NCBI GenBank assembly: GCA_019426215.1
Contig: CM033395.1
Coordinates: forward strand, 1,061,501-1,125,500
Length of the DNA stretch: 64,000 nucleotides
Direction of reading: 5' to 3'
From: Buddleja alternifolia
Taxonomy: Eukaryota > Streptophyta > Magnoliopsida > Lamiales > Scrophulariaceae
Shown here: positions 23,257 to 35,440 of the stretch, piece by piece
Numbering within the stretch: the stretch's first letter is position 1
Layout of the letters: every line of letters begins with the position of its first letter
Program-made: the position numbers and the translations under genes
The notes under the pieces: model-generated
Seen by the model: the letters and a program-made list of their open reading frames with translations, nothing else
What the model was told of the DNA's origin: nothing
Databases searched by the model: none

Positions 23257-24347
23257 ACATAATCTCCGGTTTTAACATGTTTTTCTCACTTTAACAAACA
23301 AAAACTTTAAATTTACAATTGGATGAACGACAAAATGTCTTATGATTTTATTTACATCCACTTATTACAAAATTATATGACACATAATATATACAGGCCC
23401 CCAATACATGTCTACCAAGTGTAAATTATAAATTTTATAAAGAATCACGTGCCTCTGATGTGGTTTTCTGAGTGTAGCGTTTACAACACCGAAAGACACT
23501 ATCTCCTTTTCGGGTCTTGTTCAATTTCTCTCCCTCACCATCTATAAAGAATTTTCTTCTTCCACAAAAAATAATGAATCTATAGTTGTCTTATAACAAA
23601 CAGTTTATAAGACATGTATTGTCTTAGAGGCGGTTTGGGTGAACTTATAAGGTCCTTAAAACATCGTATAAGATGTTTAGGATCTTATAAAAAATCCTAA
23701 AAGTGTTTGAATAAATTTCTATAAAAGTAGTTAGTAAGCTCCTAAAATAAGATGGTAAGAGGTTATAAACTCCTTAAAAATAAATTAGGGAATTTCCAAC
23801 TTAATTCTTAAGATTCAAACTTGTTTTTTGAAATCTAATCAAATTATACACAGAACACATACACATATGTTTATGCACACATTTACATACACTGCTCATA
23901 TTTTGCGCACACATTTTATACTCTCTGCATTCATTTTAAACATACATTGCACATATTTTACACACATATATAGGCACACGCACACATTGGACGCATTTTA
24001 CACAAATGTGTATGCACACGCACACGCTGTACGCATTTTACACACAAGTTGCACATATATACACATATTGTATATATTTTACACACATTTACACACACAC
24101 GACCCACGTTCACACACACACACAACAATGATATATTTACACACACTACAAATTTACACAATAATCATTGTTATAGGGAAAAAAAATATCACATTTGTAA
24201 TATATCATTTATATAATTAGCATAATATTTGAATTACAAAGTTTACAAGTTTTTAGAGTACTGAACACTCAAATCTCTTATAGTTCTAAAAATATTATTT
24301 CAAAAATAATTTCTCAATTGTTTGTTTTGAATTTTCTTGTTACATAG
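23257..24347. other. AT-rich intergenic DNA with an ACAC-rich tract
   Basis: A degenerate (ACACAT/GCACAC)n microsatellite occupies about 23850-24160. The reading frames across it on both strands (such as 23828-24220) are simple-sequence artefacts. The piece 23630-23790 has GGTTTGGGTGAACTTATAAG-like text typical of decayed MITEs. Nothing else is seen. Confidence 0.5.
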
Positions 24348-24473
24348 CTGATTACGAAGAGCTTGATTCCATGCAAGCGAACTCGAACAGTTGAAATTGG
24401 GAAGAACTATACAGATGTGCGTCGTGCCGTCATAGAAAGAGACGGTCGATGGACTGTTAAATGCCAGATGTAA
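24348..24473 (+). pseudogene. Orphan exon-like reading frame, 41 codons
   Basis: A plausible acceptor (TTTTCTTGTTACATAG) is followed by an open frame LITKSLIPCKRTRTVEIGKN, then YTDVRRAVIERDGRWTVKCQ, Met and TAA. The composition looks like real protein, unlike the surrounding DNA, but no matching upstream exon was found between it and PRORP1. It may be an alternative last exon of PRORP1, a transposed exon fragment, or chance. I do not recognise the family. Confidence 0.35.
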
Positions 24474-25175
24474 CATTGAACAACCGACTCAAAGAAATGC
24501 AAGCCAAACGGGACATTCTCTGTTTCCCAAAAGCATGTTATGTTTTACCAAGTTTTAATTTAACCTACACAATCAATGAATAAGGTATTATTGAAGCTTA
24601 ATTGAATTATTTTCGAGTTTTTAGAATTTGTGTTTAAGTTTAATTTGACTTATAATCGAACGAGTTTTAATCAAGCCCATTACATATCGAGCTTGACTAA
24701 TTTACTTTTTTCGCACATCTTTTATTAATTTTTATTAATCGAGCCGGGTTTCAAAACTTATAATCATAGATGATTTATTATCTTAAAAAAATCACATAAA
24801 CAAGTCTTCAACAAATGACCGACTTCGAGCTGAAAATCAAGTAGTTGCGCCCTTAATGAAAATAATACGCAACACTAGTCCTATAATTAACACCCGCCTA
24901 CTGGGTGGTCAAGCTATGCCTGGACAAAAGACATTCCTGCTCGATTAGTGACGTCAGAATTTTCATGCTAGATTGGCTCCGCACTAGCCTAAAGGTGTAC
25001 ATAAAACACACAATTATACTATTATGAAGAATACTAGCACACCTACAGCATTGGTGTTATATAATCATCATCTTACAAACAACAAGTAACGCTTAGCAGG
25101 ATTTTAGAATCATTTTCCAATGAATTCTAGCATTAATCTATTGACAATGTTACAAGAGGCGCGCTTAAAGAGATA
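24474..25175. other. Intergenic DNA between convergent ends
   Basis: No gene or repeat with defined ends is seen. The right part is the thioredoxin 3' UTR and flank. Confidence 0.4.
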
Positions 25176-27150
25176 TCAAGTGGATCTTGCGTTCTCGATA
25201 GCAATCACTAAATCGTCAAATTTGGCTCCGGTAACTTCTTTAACAATTTTGCTATCCTTCAATATCTTGAATGTAGGAACCACCTTTATTCCTAGCTCCT
25301 TTGCCAGTGGCTGCAAACAAATTCATCATATCAGATCAAACCTCATTTTGTACACACACACACACACACACAGAGGGAGAGAGAGACGTTATGCACCTTG
25401 TTATCTTGGTTGCAGTCGAGCTTTAAGAAGACAACATCTTCATATTTTTCGGACAATTGTTGATATTTTGGAGCTATAACTTTACACGGACCACACCTGC
25501 AAGTTGAAAACCAAATCCAGAAGTCATGACGAATACACAACATTCACAAACTTAAACAAACTAGTCAAAATAACTCAATCTGTTGATGCATTAATTGAGC
25601 AGTCATATTCGATGCATGCAGGCTATATATACTATATGATAAAACAATTGGTACCATTGGCTTAAATATTTCAACCAATTTTGGAATAATTAACCAACTG
25701 CACGAAAAGGCACCGGGGTCATGAGTCCCGATATAATCATAGACATCAGTGTATGGCAGACCCCATGTGGATCCTATCAAATAATGGATGATTGCGATCG
25801 TACAAAGACTTGAAGTCTCGTGAACTCCTATAACTTGAACTCGAATCATGGGACTCATAACATATATTGCAATACTTGAGAATTGAGATATTCTGACAAC
25901 AGATTCCTGTGTATTGGCTTACTCAAAATATATCTTCGTTTCTGAAGTTCAAGATCAGAAGAGGCTAATACATGTTCGAAAAATATTCTGAACAACCATG
26001 ACATGCAAGTAAAGTAGAAATCTTGTTTTGATGATTGATGAATTTTACTATCTTGTCTACAAGAAGTTAATAAAATGAATCCACTGAATGCAATGCAGGT
26101 GTAGTTATTGAACTTTCTTTGCAGATTAAAACCAGTGATATAAGCATCGAGAAGTAGAGGGATTAAAGCCAGTCATATGATTCTATTAAAGATTAATCGG
26201 GAAGTAACGAAAATGACAAGGGGAAAGCGTACAAATGACTTGTCAATCCTTATCAAGGATGGAAGAACTAAATTACATACCACTAAATTTTGAAGAGAAC
26301 CTAATTAGTACATACTTATCCAAGACGGTTCAGCTAGCGAAACAAAAGTTTCTTGAATCAGCTACAAGTAGCAAGGTTCACCTAGCAAAAAGTTTCAGCT
26401 GATTGGCTACTTATCAGATTTTCCTCACTTCTCTTGTATTAGTGTACTGGATTTCTAATTGTATTATCATTGTTAAACCAATTGAATGAGCATCAAATGC
26501 ATGAGATTCAACGGAGTAAAACTGAACATTTAGACTATATATTCGACCTTAGATTTTAGCGACTTAAAAACTGAGGTAAATAGTTTTGTTGTTAATTTTG
26601 TGATTTGAAATTCTAAATTCAAACATTGGATTACTGATAAAATCTGCCCCAAACGAAGCAATACGTATAATATAAACATTAAATAACATCTGTAAATCGA
26701 TCGGAGCTGCTAATTGTATCTACCTTTAATAGCATTATTCCTAGAAAAAACGAAAATCACTCTAAAGCATCGAAGAACAAAAACAATTTTTACCCGAACT
26801 ACGAAATCAATCAAAATTTGGAGAAGATGATAAAATTACCACTGGGTGTACATATCAAGGACGACGGCCTTATCACCGGCGGCTTTCACAATTGGCCAAA
26901 AAGTGTCCTTATCAACCTCCGTCACTTTGCCTACCTCCGCAACCGCCGAAGACGACGCCGTAGCATCCAAGCTACAATTCACACGAAAGCTCCTGCTCAG
27001 GCTCAGCTCTCTCTCTTTTCTCTTCATCAGCTGGGGGTAATCACCAGCGACGCACACCATTGTGGACTGTTTTGTGGCCATAATCCCCTGCGACACAGAA
27101 TTCTGCAACATTGAGGTCCTTGGAGCTGCACTGTACACCTGCAGAGCCAT
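25176..27150 (-). CDS. TRXF: Thioredoxin f-type, chloroplastic
   Basis: Three exons, 27150-26840, 25496-25397 and 25310-25176, join in frame to 181 residues. Trx f passes electrons from ferredoxin-thioredoxin reductase to Calvin-cycle enzymes such as fructose-1,6-bisphosphatase in the stroma. Residues 1 to about 65 form a Ser/Arg-rich plastid transit peptide. The active site WCGPC (104-108) is split by intron 1 within the Trp codon. The cis-proline loop VVPTF is at 147-151. The f-type signature is the extra cysteine at 132 (KLDCNQDNK), a known regulatory or glutathionylation site in this class, together with the C-terminal region EVTGAKFDDLVIAIENA. Intron 1 (25497-26839) is long and shows nothing recognisable. 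The upstream region has TA and GA repeats at about 27195-27270. Confidence 0.95.
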
Positions 27151-27198
27151 TGTTAACGTGTGGTTGTATGTGCTTTGAGTGAGATATTTATATGTAGG

Positions 27199-27231
<33 letters not shown>

Positions 27232-27702
27232 ATGTATATGAAGGTAGGTCGAAGAGAGAGAGAGAGATGGCTGAAGAGTGAGAAGAGTTGGACTGGAATT
27301 TAAGGGGGAGCAAGGAGCTGGTGGACGATGAAACTGGACCGTTTAATTTTTGGGGTGTGAAATGACGTGATTACCCTCAAGATCTTTTAGTTTATGCGAA
27401 TATATGGGGTGGTTTTTTGTGATTTCGCACCTAATTTTTGTGGCAGTAAGTTTTTGCATAATTATTAGAAAATGGAAAATCTATCTAGCAACAAAAGAAC
27501 AAAACGAAGAAGGAAATAAGAGAATTTTCAGCCATAAAATTGGGAATAGGAAATTCAATATGTCTACATTTAAAAGACCGACGAATTTATAGATCATGTT
27601 ACTATCTCAACTTGATGTGAATACTTGTTTTCTCTCTAGGAAAATCCAATCAAATTGGAATTTGAGTACTCAAATGATAATATGACATTATAGTAAAGAG
27701 TT
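27151..27702 (-). promoter_or_regulatory. Thioredoxin f upstream region with TA and GA microsatellites
   Basis: A (TA)n run at about 27198-27223 and a (GA)n run at about 27255-27267 lie 50 to 120 bases before the start codon. A TATATATA-type core promoter is likely but cannot be assigned to one site. The remainder to 27702 is AT-rich with nothing recognised. Confidence 0.4.
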
Positions 27703-28441
27703 GGGAAAATTACTAAAAACCCCCCTAAAATATAATTTTATATTCAAAAAACTCATGAAAATATTTTTCAATCTCAAAAACTCATTCCAGCAACTTTTCA
27801 CTCAAAAAAAACCCAGAAGTTAAAATTAAAACCTTTTGAGACTAAATTGCCCTTATTGCCTTAAGTTAAGAATTGGTCAATCCATTTTTTTTTTGTCAAA
27901 ACCTTTTCGTTTTAGAATCTTCAGATTGATAAATTGTATGAAGATGAATTTTATTTTTAATACTAGCTATTTTATATACTTTTGTATAATTTAATATTTA
28001 ATTTAACATGATAATTATTTAAAATATTTTTTTTAATTTTTAAAAAAAATTTAAAAATTTGAAAAATTAACATTAAAATCATAGTTAATTTAACTATCAA
28101 GCTCCTTTGTTCATGTGAAAAGGGAGAAAAATTGTTTTGTTGATATTCTTGCAAAATTGGGCCATGATATTGGAGTGGAGGGTAAGATTTGGATAGAGGC
28201 ACCAGAAGATGATCTGGGGGCCATGCAGTTTTGATTCAAATTCCTGTAATTTCGTTTGATTTATTAATGGAAATCTCTGTTTCCCACCAAAAATAAAAAA
28301 ATTTAACTATCAATACAAAAGTTTTAAATTGGATCTTTTCGATTGAAAAGTTGATGGAATGAGTTTTTTGGATTAAAAAATATTTTCATGGATTTTTTTG
28401 TTATAAAAGTTTATTTTAAGGGTTTTTTTAGTCAATTTCCC
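27703..28441. mobile_element. 739 bp MULE-type element with about 95 bp inverted ends
   Basis: The left end GGGAAAATTACTAAAAACCC and the complemented right end GGGAAATTGACTAAAAAAAC are similar over about 95 bases (both later read CTCATTCCA and CAACTTTTC). Flanks TAAAGAGTT (27694-27702) and TAAAGAGTA (28442-28450) match at 8 of 9 positions, indicating a Mutator-type 9 bp duplication. Its interior carries a later LINE insertion. Confidence 0.75.
28101..28301 (+). mobile_element. 5'-truncated LINE tail inside the MULE-type element
   Basis: This 201 bp insert encodes the end of a LINE RNase H domain (SFVHVKREKNCFVDILAKLG), followed by an untranslated tail ending AAAATAAAAAAA. Exact repeats TTTAACTATCAA flank it at 28089-28100 and 28302-28313. 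Strong 5' truncation, an A-rich tail and a 12-14 bp target duplication are the marks of target-primed LINE insertion. Confidence 0.85.
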
Positions 28442-28802
28442 TAAAGAGTATTATATTATGATTACTAGGGAGACAGTAATACAGTAGTGGGAAGTTAATG
28501 TTTCTGGTATGTATGATTTGGGATTAGAATAGACCTACTCATGTGTAGTGATAAAAGAATTCAACTACTATACATTTCATTGGGGCCGAGATGATGGACT
28601 TCCCCAATAGATTGTAACTATGGTTCAACCGAATAACTATTGTCATGGGGGGAAATTTATTACTATATTGGAATGTCTATTACCCTACTTTTAATTATAT
28701 GTATATACTTTTACTAGCTTCCTTTCTTATGTCCTAATTTCAGTTCTGATTCTTATTCAAAGAATGAGACGTTGAAACTCTATGGTTCTTGAGAATTGGT
28801 TG
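28442..28802. other. Intergenic DNA
   Basis: AT-rich, with no gene or delimited repeat recognised. Confidence 0.4.
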
Positions 28803-29395
28803 GGGAGTTTAGCAGTCCTTAGCTTTGATTCGCGCCCCAACCGTGATCTTAAGACTCCGGGGGGCTTTTCATGAGAATTAGAGCTTGGCCACGAACTCAA
28901 GCTTCCGGGGGGCCTTCTATTGAGAATTAGTCCTTAGCCGTGAACTCAAGGTTCTGAGGGCCTTTTGACGAGATTCAGACCTCAGCCTTGAACTCAATGT
29001 TCCAGGGGGTCTTTTCACGAGAATCAGACCTCGGTCGTGAACTCAAGGTTCCAGGGGCCTTTCTACGAGATTCAGACCTCGGCCGTGAACTCAAGGTTCT
29101 GGTGGGCCTTTTCTTGAGAATTAGACCTCGGCCGCGAACTCAATGTTCTGGGGGGCTCTCTAGGAGAATCAAGCCTCGGCAGTGAACTCAATCTTCCAAG
29201 GCGTAAACTCAAGGTTCGGGGAGACCTTTTTAGATGAATCATACCTCGGCTGTCAACTCAAGGTTGTGGGGGCCTTTCTATGAGATTTAGACCTCGGCCG
29301 TGAACTCAAGGTTGCGGGGGGCTTTTTTAGGAGATTCAGACCTCGACCGTGAACTCAAGGTTTCGGGGTACCTTTTTAGGAGAATCGGATGAATA
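28803..29395. repeat. Minisatellite of about 50 bp units, roughly 11 copies
   Basis: Each unit contains variants of CCTCGGCCGTGAACTCAAGG followed by TTCCGGGGGGCCTTTTC and GAGAATCAGA. Units start every 42-58 bases and differ by point changes and small indels. It lies beside a gag remnant and is probably the untranslated repeat block of the same Ty3/gypsy element. The frame at 28988-29185 is a product of the repeat. Confidence 0.8.
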
Positions 29396-29668
29396 ATTCA
29401 AATCCTCTAGATCATTTCATAACTAAAAAATTCAATAAGAAATTTCAAGAAAAATAATAGTGCAGGGTTTACTAAAACAAGCATGCGACACAGAATAAAC
29501 ACTAGCATAGTACATAGTACTTTATTGATTGAAACTAAGCTAAGAAAAACTAAAAACAAACATCTTTGTCCGGGAGAAAACTCTTGTCTCGGGGCTTCCA
29601 GACCAACCGTCCTCGTCTTTCTGGAGACGTTTCTGGCTGGGCTTCTGAATATCAATCTATTACTCCCA

Positions 29669-29911
29669 CTATCGGTGGATTCTCATACCCCGAGTTAAAT
29701 TGTTGAACGTCTGTTCCATTGTCTGGAACGGGGGTATTGGACTAGGGCTCTGAGCTACAAACTCCTTCAGAAGCCACTTTTGGACTAACTTCTCAATTTC
29801 AACTTGAAGGTGATGACACTCCTCCGTGTTGTGGCCTCTGTCCTTATGATATTGGCAGTACTTGTTAGATTTCAACATTAAGGGATTATCCTTCATCTTT
29901 TTAGGCCACTG
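29669..29911 (-). pseudogene. Ty3/gypsy gag C-terminal fragment
   Basis: The minus frame reads PKKMKDNPLM, then KYCQYHKDRGHNTEECHHLQ and EIEKLVQKWLLKEFV, the gag segment with the CX2-type HRDHGHDTEEC motif common in plant Tat-lineage retrotransposons. The frame is cut on its upstream side at 29912 by an LTR (TGTTGGGAAACAC). Its N-terminal part is at 31290-31725. Confidence 0.75.
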
Positions 29912-31290
29912 TGTTGGGAAACACAAAAAATACGCAATGGAAGATAAAATCTCACCGTGGTCATCACGATTTACATATTTAAATTTAAATACACGAGAAC
30001 TTACTCATTGTAGCAAAGTGGTTGGAGAACCCAACTCTTCAAAATTTCTTGAAACTATCGGAGAGCTATCTACACCACTCCTTGAATTTTTCACTCTTTT
30101 TGAATCTTTATTCAATTTTTTGAAGTCTAATCCGAACAGCGAATATACCTCGTTTCTAAATAATCATGCAGATTGCTGGACGAGAAAAAAATCCTTTTTT
30201 TCTCTATGAGGGGGCGGCTAGCTATAGAGAGAGGGAGGAATGTTTTCTTTTTGTTAGGAGAGTTATTATAACATTAGGTTAAAAGGTTACAAGTGATATG
30301 TATTTATATCACTTAACTTGTTAACCAATACAAGACCAAACACGCCTAAGTCAGGCGTCTAAGAAGACGCCCAACTCGGCCCATGTAGGCATCCAAATTC
30401 GGTTTGGTCTTGTGTTTTGATTAATTTTTTTAATTACTCAATTAATTAATTATTTTATCCAATAAATAAATTAATCAATTAACCAAATTAATTAGATAAA
30501 TTAATTCATTAATTATTTCTCCAAAAAAATAATTAATAAGTAATCTTATCTATAAAATAATTACCTCATCTAATAAGTAACCAATTAATAATATTTAATT
30601 TTGTTAGGTGTATGCCCTCAATGCCAATGAGGAATTATATTGAGTAGGGCTTTGATAAGTTATTTGTACAAACGATTATATGTTTCTATTTATAGAATAA
30701 AGGTTTTTTTGTTCATATAAATCTAATGACATTTAAGTGTGTTGAACAAATAAGTCCTTGAGATTTAAAGACAGACTTTTCACCTCTTATATGGTTGAGA
30801 GGAGACACTGGAAGAGTTAAGTACTTAATCTCTTAAAAGATAGTTCGCGAGTTAAGAAATTTTAATTGGGTATTAAAATTCAACTCGTATGACACCTGCT
30901 TTGATAAGGAAGTGTCATTTAAACACCGATTAGATGGTGGGAGCTGGTGTCATGAATATAGTTAATGGAATTAATATATTTGAACTCGACTCGCATTAAT
31001 CCGATCACATGGGTATTTACTCTTTGACAGTCAATGATTGGAATTAAGATTGCGATAATATGTGTGAACTTTAGACCTGGGGAGTTATTTACAATGTGCT
31101 TGTAGTATTGGATATGTTATCAGAGTAGTTGGACCCGTATCACCTGATAGGTTGGGTCGATCTTGAAATACGATTCACATGGTGCATTCAACATTGTAAG
31201 ATAACTGTCAATATGGGATTCATCGTCTCGATAGTAAATGAGTATTTGCTCTTGCTTCTCTCCACGGCAAATCATGTCTTCTGGTCCTAA
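29912..31290 (-). mobile_element. Copia-type LTR sequence inserted in the gag remnant
   Basis: On the minus strand this ends CTTCCATTGCGTATTTTTTG then TGTTTCCCAACA, the standard end of plant copia LTRs. It interrupts the gypsy gag. Another LTR-like start, TGTTAGGTGTATGCCC at 30603 on the plus strand, suggests either two LTR pieces or a longer compound structure. The right boundary is uncertain and no matching 5 bp target duplication was found for CACTG on the left. Confidence 0.5.
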
Positions 31291-31799
31291 TCTCCTTGGG
31301 AGATGAGGAAAGTCGACTTCGGTATGGGATGGATAGTGTCCAGTTCTTCATTCACTCATTCGATGGTTATCACCCCTCGATTCAACCTCGGGAGACAGGG
31401 AGCCCTTACTTTGGCGAAGGGATCGAGTTGGACTAGGCCTTTGTTCTCTTCTTTGATATCCATATCTCCTCAATTCAATCTCGGGAGCTAAAGAGCCTTG
31501 ATTTCGGCAAGGGGATCGAGGGGGCTACCCAAATGTAGATGTTCAGGGGGCAGTGGCATATTGGGCTATGGTCTTGGTCGCAGCTCTCACAAATGCGTCT
31601 TCTACCAAAGCCAATAGGGCTTCTTGAGTCATGGGGATGATTGTGGCAGCCAGCAGTGCGGGTCGAACTCCGCCCTGTGCATTGATAGGTTCACCTCCAG
31701 GAGTTAGTGCACTCGGATGACTCACCAGCGCAGCGAACTTGAGATCTGGTTTGCCTACTTAGTGTCTAGGTCATGGTTTTCCGTAAACGATGCCAAAAT
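31291..31799 (-). pseudogene. Ty3/gypsy gag N-terminal fragment and primer binding site
   Basis: The minus frame 31725-31543 begins MSHPSALTPGGEPINAQGGV and contains TQEALLALVEDAF; downstream text (LPRLN, REQRPSPTRSLRQSKGS in shifted frames) is typical of Tat-type gag N-termini. Just 5' of it, 31779-31799 complemented reads TTTGGCATCGTTTACGGAAA, a degenerate form of the TTTGGCGCCGTCTGTGGGAA site of that lineage. Stops and frameshifts make it a pseudogene. Confidence 0.6.
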
Positions 31800-32120
31800 G
31801 ATGTGGTATGAAAATTGATCAGGGGCAAGCTTGGTCAAACCTAGCTGGAATATTTCGGAATGAGGTGACGTGGAAAGGATCCGCTACAACATGACAAATC
31901 AGTTTTTTTCTGTGAGAATTCCCTTATGTGTATTTTAAGGAATGATTAGATAATTGCTTTTTAATTTGATTGTTTTGGTATTTATAGGGATGCATGTTGG
32001 GCCATGGGCCTCAGTTCTCTTCAACCTTTAGTTTCAATCAAAAGGATGACCGAATTAAGCCTCGTAGAGCCCATTTATACTAAACCTATTAATACATTAT
32101 TATTTAAGAAGGAAACACCC
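31800..32120 (-). mobile_element. Partial 5' LTR of the gypsy element
   Basis: It lies immediately upstream (minus sense) of the primer binding site, as an LTR should. A CCCTATAAATACC promoter-like sequence, complemented from about 31979-31991, fits the U3/R border. The outer end is not clear. Confidence 0.4.
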
Positions 32121-32159
32121 AAGATGTCCTTGGTCAAAATTACGGCACATCATAATCAT

Positions 32160-32312
32160 TATTGACGTGACACATTTTATAAATTCTAAACATATTCTAA
32201 AAATATAAACAAACACATCACTATATCACATCAAATTCACACGAATACTTGTACACATTTTTCGAGAAAATTTTAGGTTTTCAACTCAAAAATATAAACA
32301 AACAAAGCCATG
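32160..32312. mobile_element. Half of a Tourist-like MITE
   Basis: The text from GACACATTTTATAAATTCTA through ATATAAACAAACAAAGCC is similar to 19808-19956, the right-hand part of the MITE in PRORP1 intron 1. The left half is missing. Confidence 0.55.
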
Positions 32313-33282
32313 AGTTGCATAGAGTTTCTCGATTCTTTAAGCATAATTATAATTTACCATATTTTACAAAATCAACAAAAAGAAAATATTGCTTTATCTT
32401 CTTTATATTTTTTTGTCAATGTTTTTTTTTTTAGTATAAAATTTTTAAAGAAACAATATAAATACATAACACATATCCATATGACTATATACATGGTCTT
32501 TAATTTCGTCCGAAATCTTGAAATTTCGGGTTTTCAGGGGTCCTGAAACGAAATTGAATTTTCAATCCAATTTTGCAGAATGCCCTCCGAAATCGGAAAT
32601 TTTCCAATTTTTTTGTCAAAACTCGACATTTTTTGAACTTTTGACCGAAGCCCGAAGTTTTTCGAAATTTAAAATAATATTTATTTTTTTTATTTTTTAA
32701 AATATTTTATAGTAAAAAATCACGGTCAAACGATCATTCATATTAAAAGAAAAGAAAATAAATGGCCAAATATTTAAACCAATAAGCTATAAATTTAAAT
32801 ACGAATATGAAAGTGATACTAGGTAATAAGTTAATAAAAATCTGGGTTTGAATACAAAAATTATTTAAATAAGATCTCATAAAAATCGTTTTAGAAGCTT
32901 GATGTAGTTTTGAATATATATTTTTACTAAAATGGTGGTACAATTTATTTTAATGAAATTCTTATGATATTTGATTATTATTTTACTACCATTATTTCAT
33001 ATTTTTCACAGCAGATTTTAGTCATTCTATTTAACAAGATTCAATATGCATATACTATACATGGAATGTTATTAATATAAAACATGCATAATTATAATAT
33101 TTAAAGTTACACAAAGTTTCATTGTAAATTTCCAAATATTTCTATGAATTTTCATGATTTCTTTAAAATCGAAGCCAAAATTTTGAATATCCCCAAAATT
33201 TCCGTAAATTTAGTACCCCGATACCGACACTGATACCGAAATTTAATACCTTGACTCTATATATATGTCACACACACAGCAG
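32313..33282. other. AT-rich intergenic DNA with decayed repeats
   Basis: The pieces 32505-32680 (GAAATTTCGG-rich) and 33180-33245 (CCCCGATACCGACACTGATA) look like ends of a degenerate element, but it could not be delimited. Short CA repeats precede the LINE. No gene is seen. Confidence 0.4.
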
Positions 33283-35295
33283 CAAGTGGAGTGCAAACTG
33301 GCAACTACAAAATGTTACCAACATTGTGCTCATACCCAAAATCCAAGACCCATCTTCCCCAACCCATTTTCGGCCCATAAGTTTATGTAATGTGGTCTAC
33401 AAAGTTATTTCCAACATTTTGGTAGGCAGAATAAGACCACTTATAGATAAGCTTATTGGGCCATTTCAAAATGCCTTTGTACCCAAGAGACAATTGTCGG
33501 ATAATGTTTTGCTTGCACATGAAATCCTTCGCTCCATGCAGAAGAAGAGGGGAAAACAGAAATCCATGGCTCTCAAGATAGATTTAGAAAAAGCGTATGA
33601 CAAACTTAATTGGAATTTTATTAGGTTTGCATTACAAAAATTTAAGTTTCCAGAAATCTTTATTTAAAGAATTATATTTTGCATTACCACAGTTTCTTAC
33701 TCTCTTATTATATATGGTAATTGCTCAACGTCTTGGGCCCCTAAGGCAGGCATTAGGCAGGGGGACCCCCTTTCCCCTTACATTTTTATAATATGCATGG
33801 AACTTTTTATTCAGAGAATAATACATGACTATCAGGAAAAAAAGTTTGGGTCAATACCGATTGCTAGAAAATGCCCAGAAATACCCATACTTAGTTTTGT
33901 GGATGATTGTATTTTTTTCTTTAATGCAACTGAAACATCTCGCGGACATATCATGACGGTTTTAAAAGATTTTCATTGTGCAGCAGCGCAAACGGTTAAT
34001 TGGAACAAAACAACTGCATTCTTTTCCAAAAATATGCCCGCTCAACTCAAAGTAAAAATTGTCTATGAGTTGCAACTTGCAAATGATAGACCGCATGAAA
34101 AATATCTGGGTCTCCCGATCATCCTTGGGCGGGTAACTAGGCACAAATTTTTTGAAATCGTTGATAAAATGTCAAAAAAAATCAATGTTTGGTACAATAA
34201 ATTTCTCTCTTATGCAGGTAGAGCCACCCTTTTGAAACATGTTCTGAATCCTATGCCTTTGTTTGCCATGAGTATTTATAAAATACCAAGCACAATTGTG
34301 GACCAAATGAACAAAATTTGCAAACATTTTCTTTGGAATGCCACAGCGAATTTAAAAAAAGCTGGACTCATTCCTTGGAATAAAGTATGCAAACCAAAAA
34401 GAGAAGGTGGACTTGGAATTCGAAACCTTCTGATTCTTAACCAAGCTCACTTACTCAAGCAGCTTTGGAGGATTTTAATTTTTCCCAATTCACTTATGCC
34501 CAAAGTTTTCAAAGCTAAATACTTTCCATCCACAAAACTCTTTCAAGTTACAGCTAAACCACATCATAGTTGGATTTGGAATTTTTTTTTTTGCAAAATC
34601 ATTCCCCTTTTTAAACAAGGCATTAGATGGAGAGTAGTAGGCAATGGGCAAGGGATTGACTTTTGGAGAGATGAATGGGTGGGGGTACACCACTTCAAGA
34701 TCTTAGGGACCAGAATTTAAACGACGAAAACCTTTTGGTTTCTGACTTTCTCACACAAAAAATGGAATGGGATACTGATAAGCTTAAATCTCGAATTCCC
34801 CTTGAAAGTGTGTCCAATGTTACAACCATTCCAGTCCCTTTAACAAACTCTAAGGACACGCAAATATGGAAATGGCATCCATCTGGTATTTTTCCATAAA
34901 GAGTGCGTACAATTGGTTGATACACAAAAACAATTTACTTCAAGAACCGAGTCTACCTTGGAATCAGCTTTGGAACCTAAAACTCCAACCGAGAGTCGAA
35001 TTTCTTAACTGGCTTGTAGCCCACACAGCATTACCTACAAATTCATTTCTGAACCATCGACACAAACTCCCTTCTGAAGACTTCCTTCAGAAGACTTAAA
35101 GCACTTTCTTCATGAATGCCCACTTTTTCAACCGTTAAGAACATACTTTTTACCACATAACACTATAGGAAATTCTACCAACTTCTTGTTAAACCTCAAA
35201 GCCCAAAACTTGAATGAAGGTGGAAAGAGAAGGTTGTGTTATTGTAATTGGAATATGCGGAAGGCTAGAATTAGCTTGATTTTTGAAAAGAATCC
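33283..35295 (+). pseudogene. LINE 1, reverse transcriptase part (5' half of a split LINE)
   Basis: A 5'-truncated non-LTR retrotransposon begins inside the reverse transcriptase (NIVLIPKIQDPSSPTHFRPI, AFVPKRQLSDNVLLAHE, ALKIDLEKAYDKLNWNF). After a frameshift near 33665 it continues with GIRQGDPLSPYIF and the active-site box LSFVDDCIFF, then the thumb and linker (KYLGLPIILGR, YAGRATLLKHVLNPMP). Further stops follow at 34718 and 34897. The zinc-binding connector ends at NMRKARISLIFEKNP, where the CACTA element begins. Its RNase H end is at 48142-48848. Confidence 0.85.
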
Positions 35296-35440
35296 CACTA
35301 CAAGAAAACAGGGCTTCAGCCACGGAAAAATCCGTCGTTGAAACCTATCAACGACGGAAAATTTCCATCGCTACCCCTGTAGCTGAAAGCAGCATCGCTA
35401 ATTCCGTCAAAGTTCTATCTCTAAATCCGTCTCTAAATCC

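Noticed and set aside
23828..24220. Long frames on both strands
   Set aside because: They are products of the ACAC-rich microsatellite.
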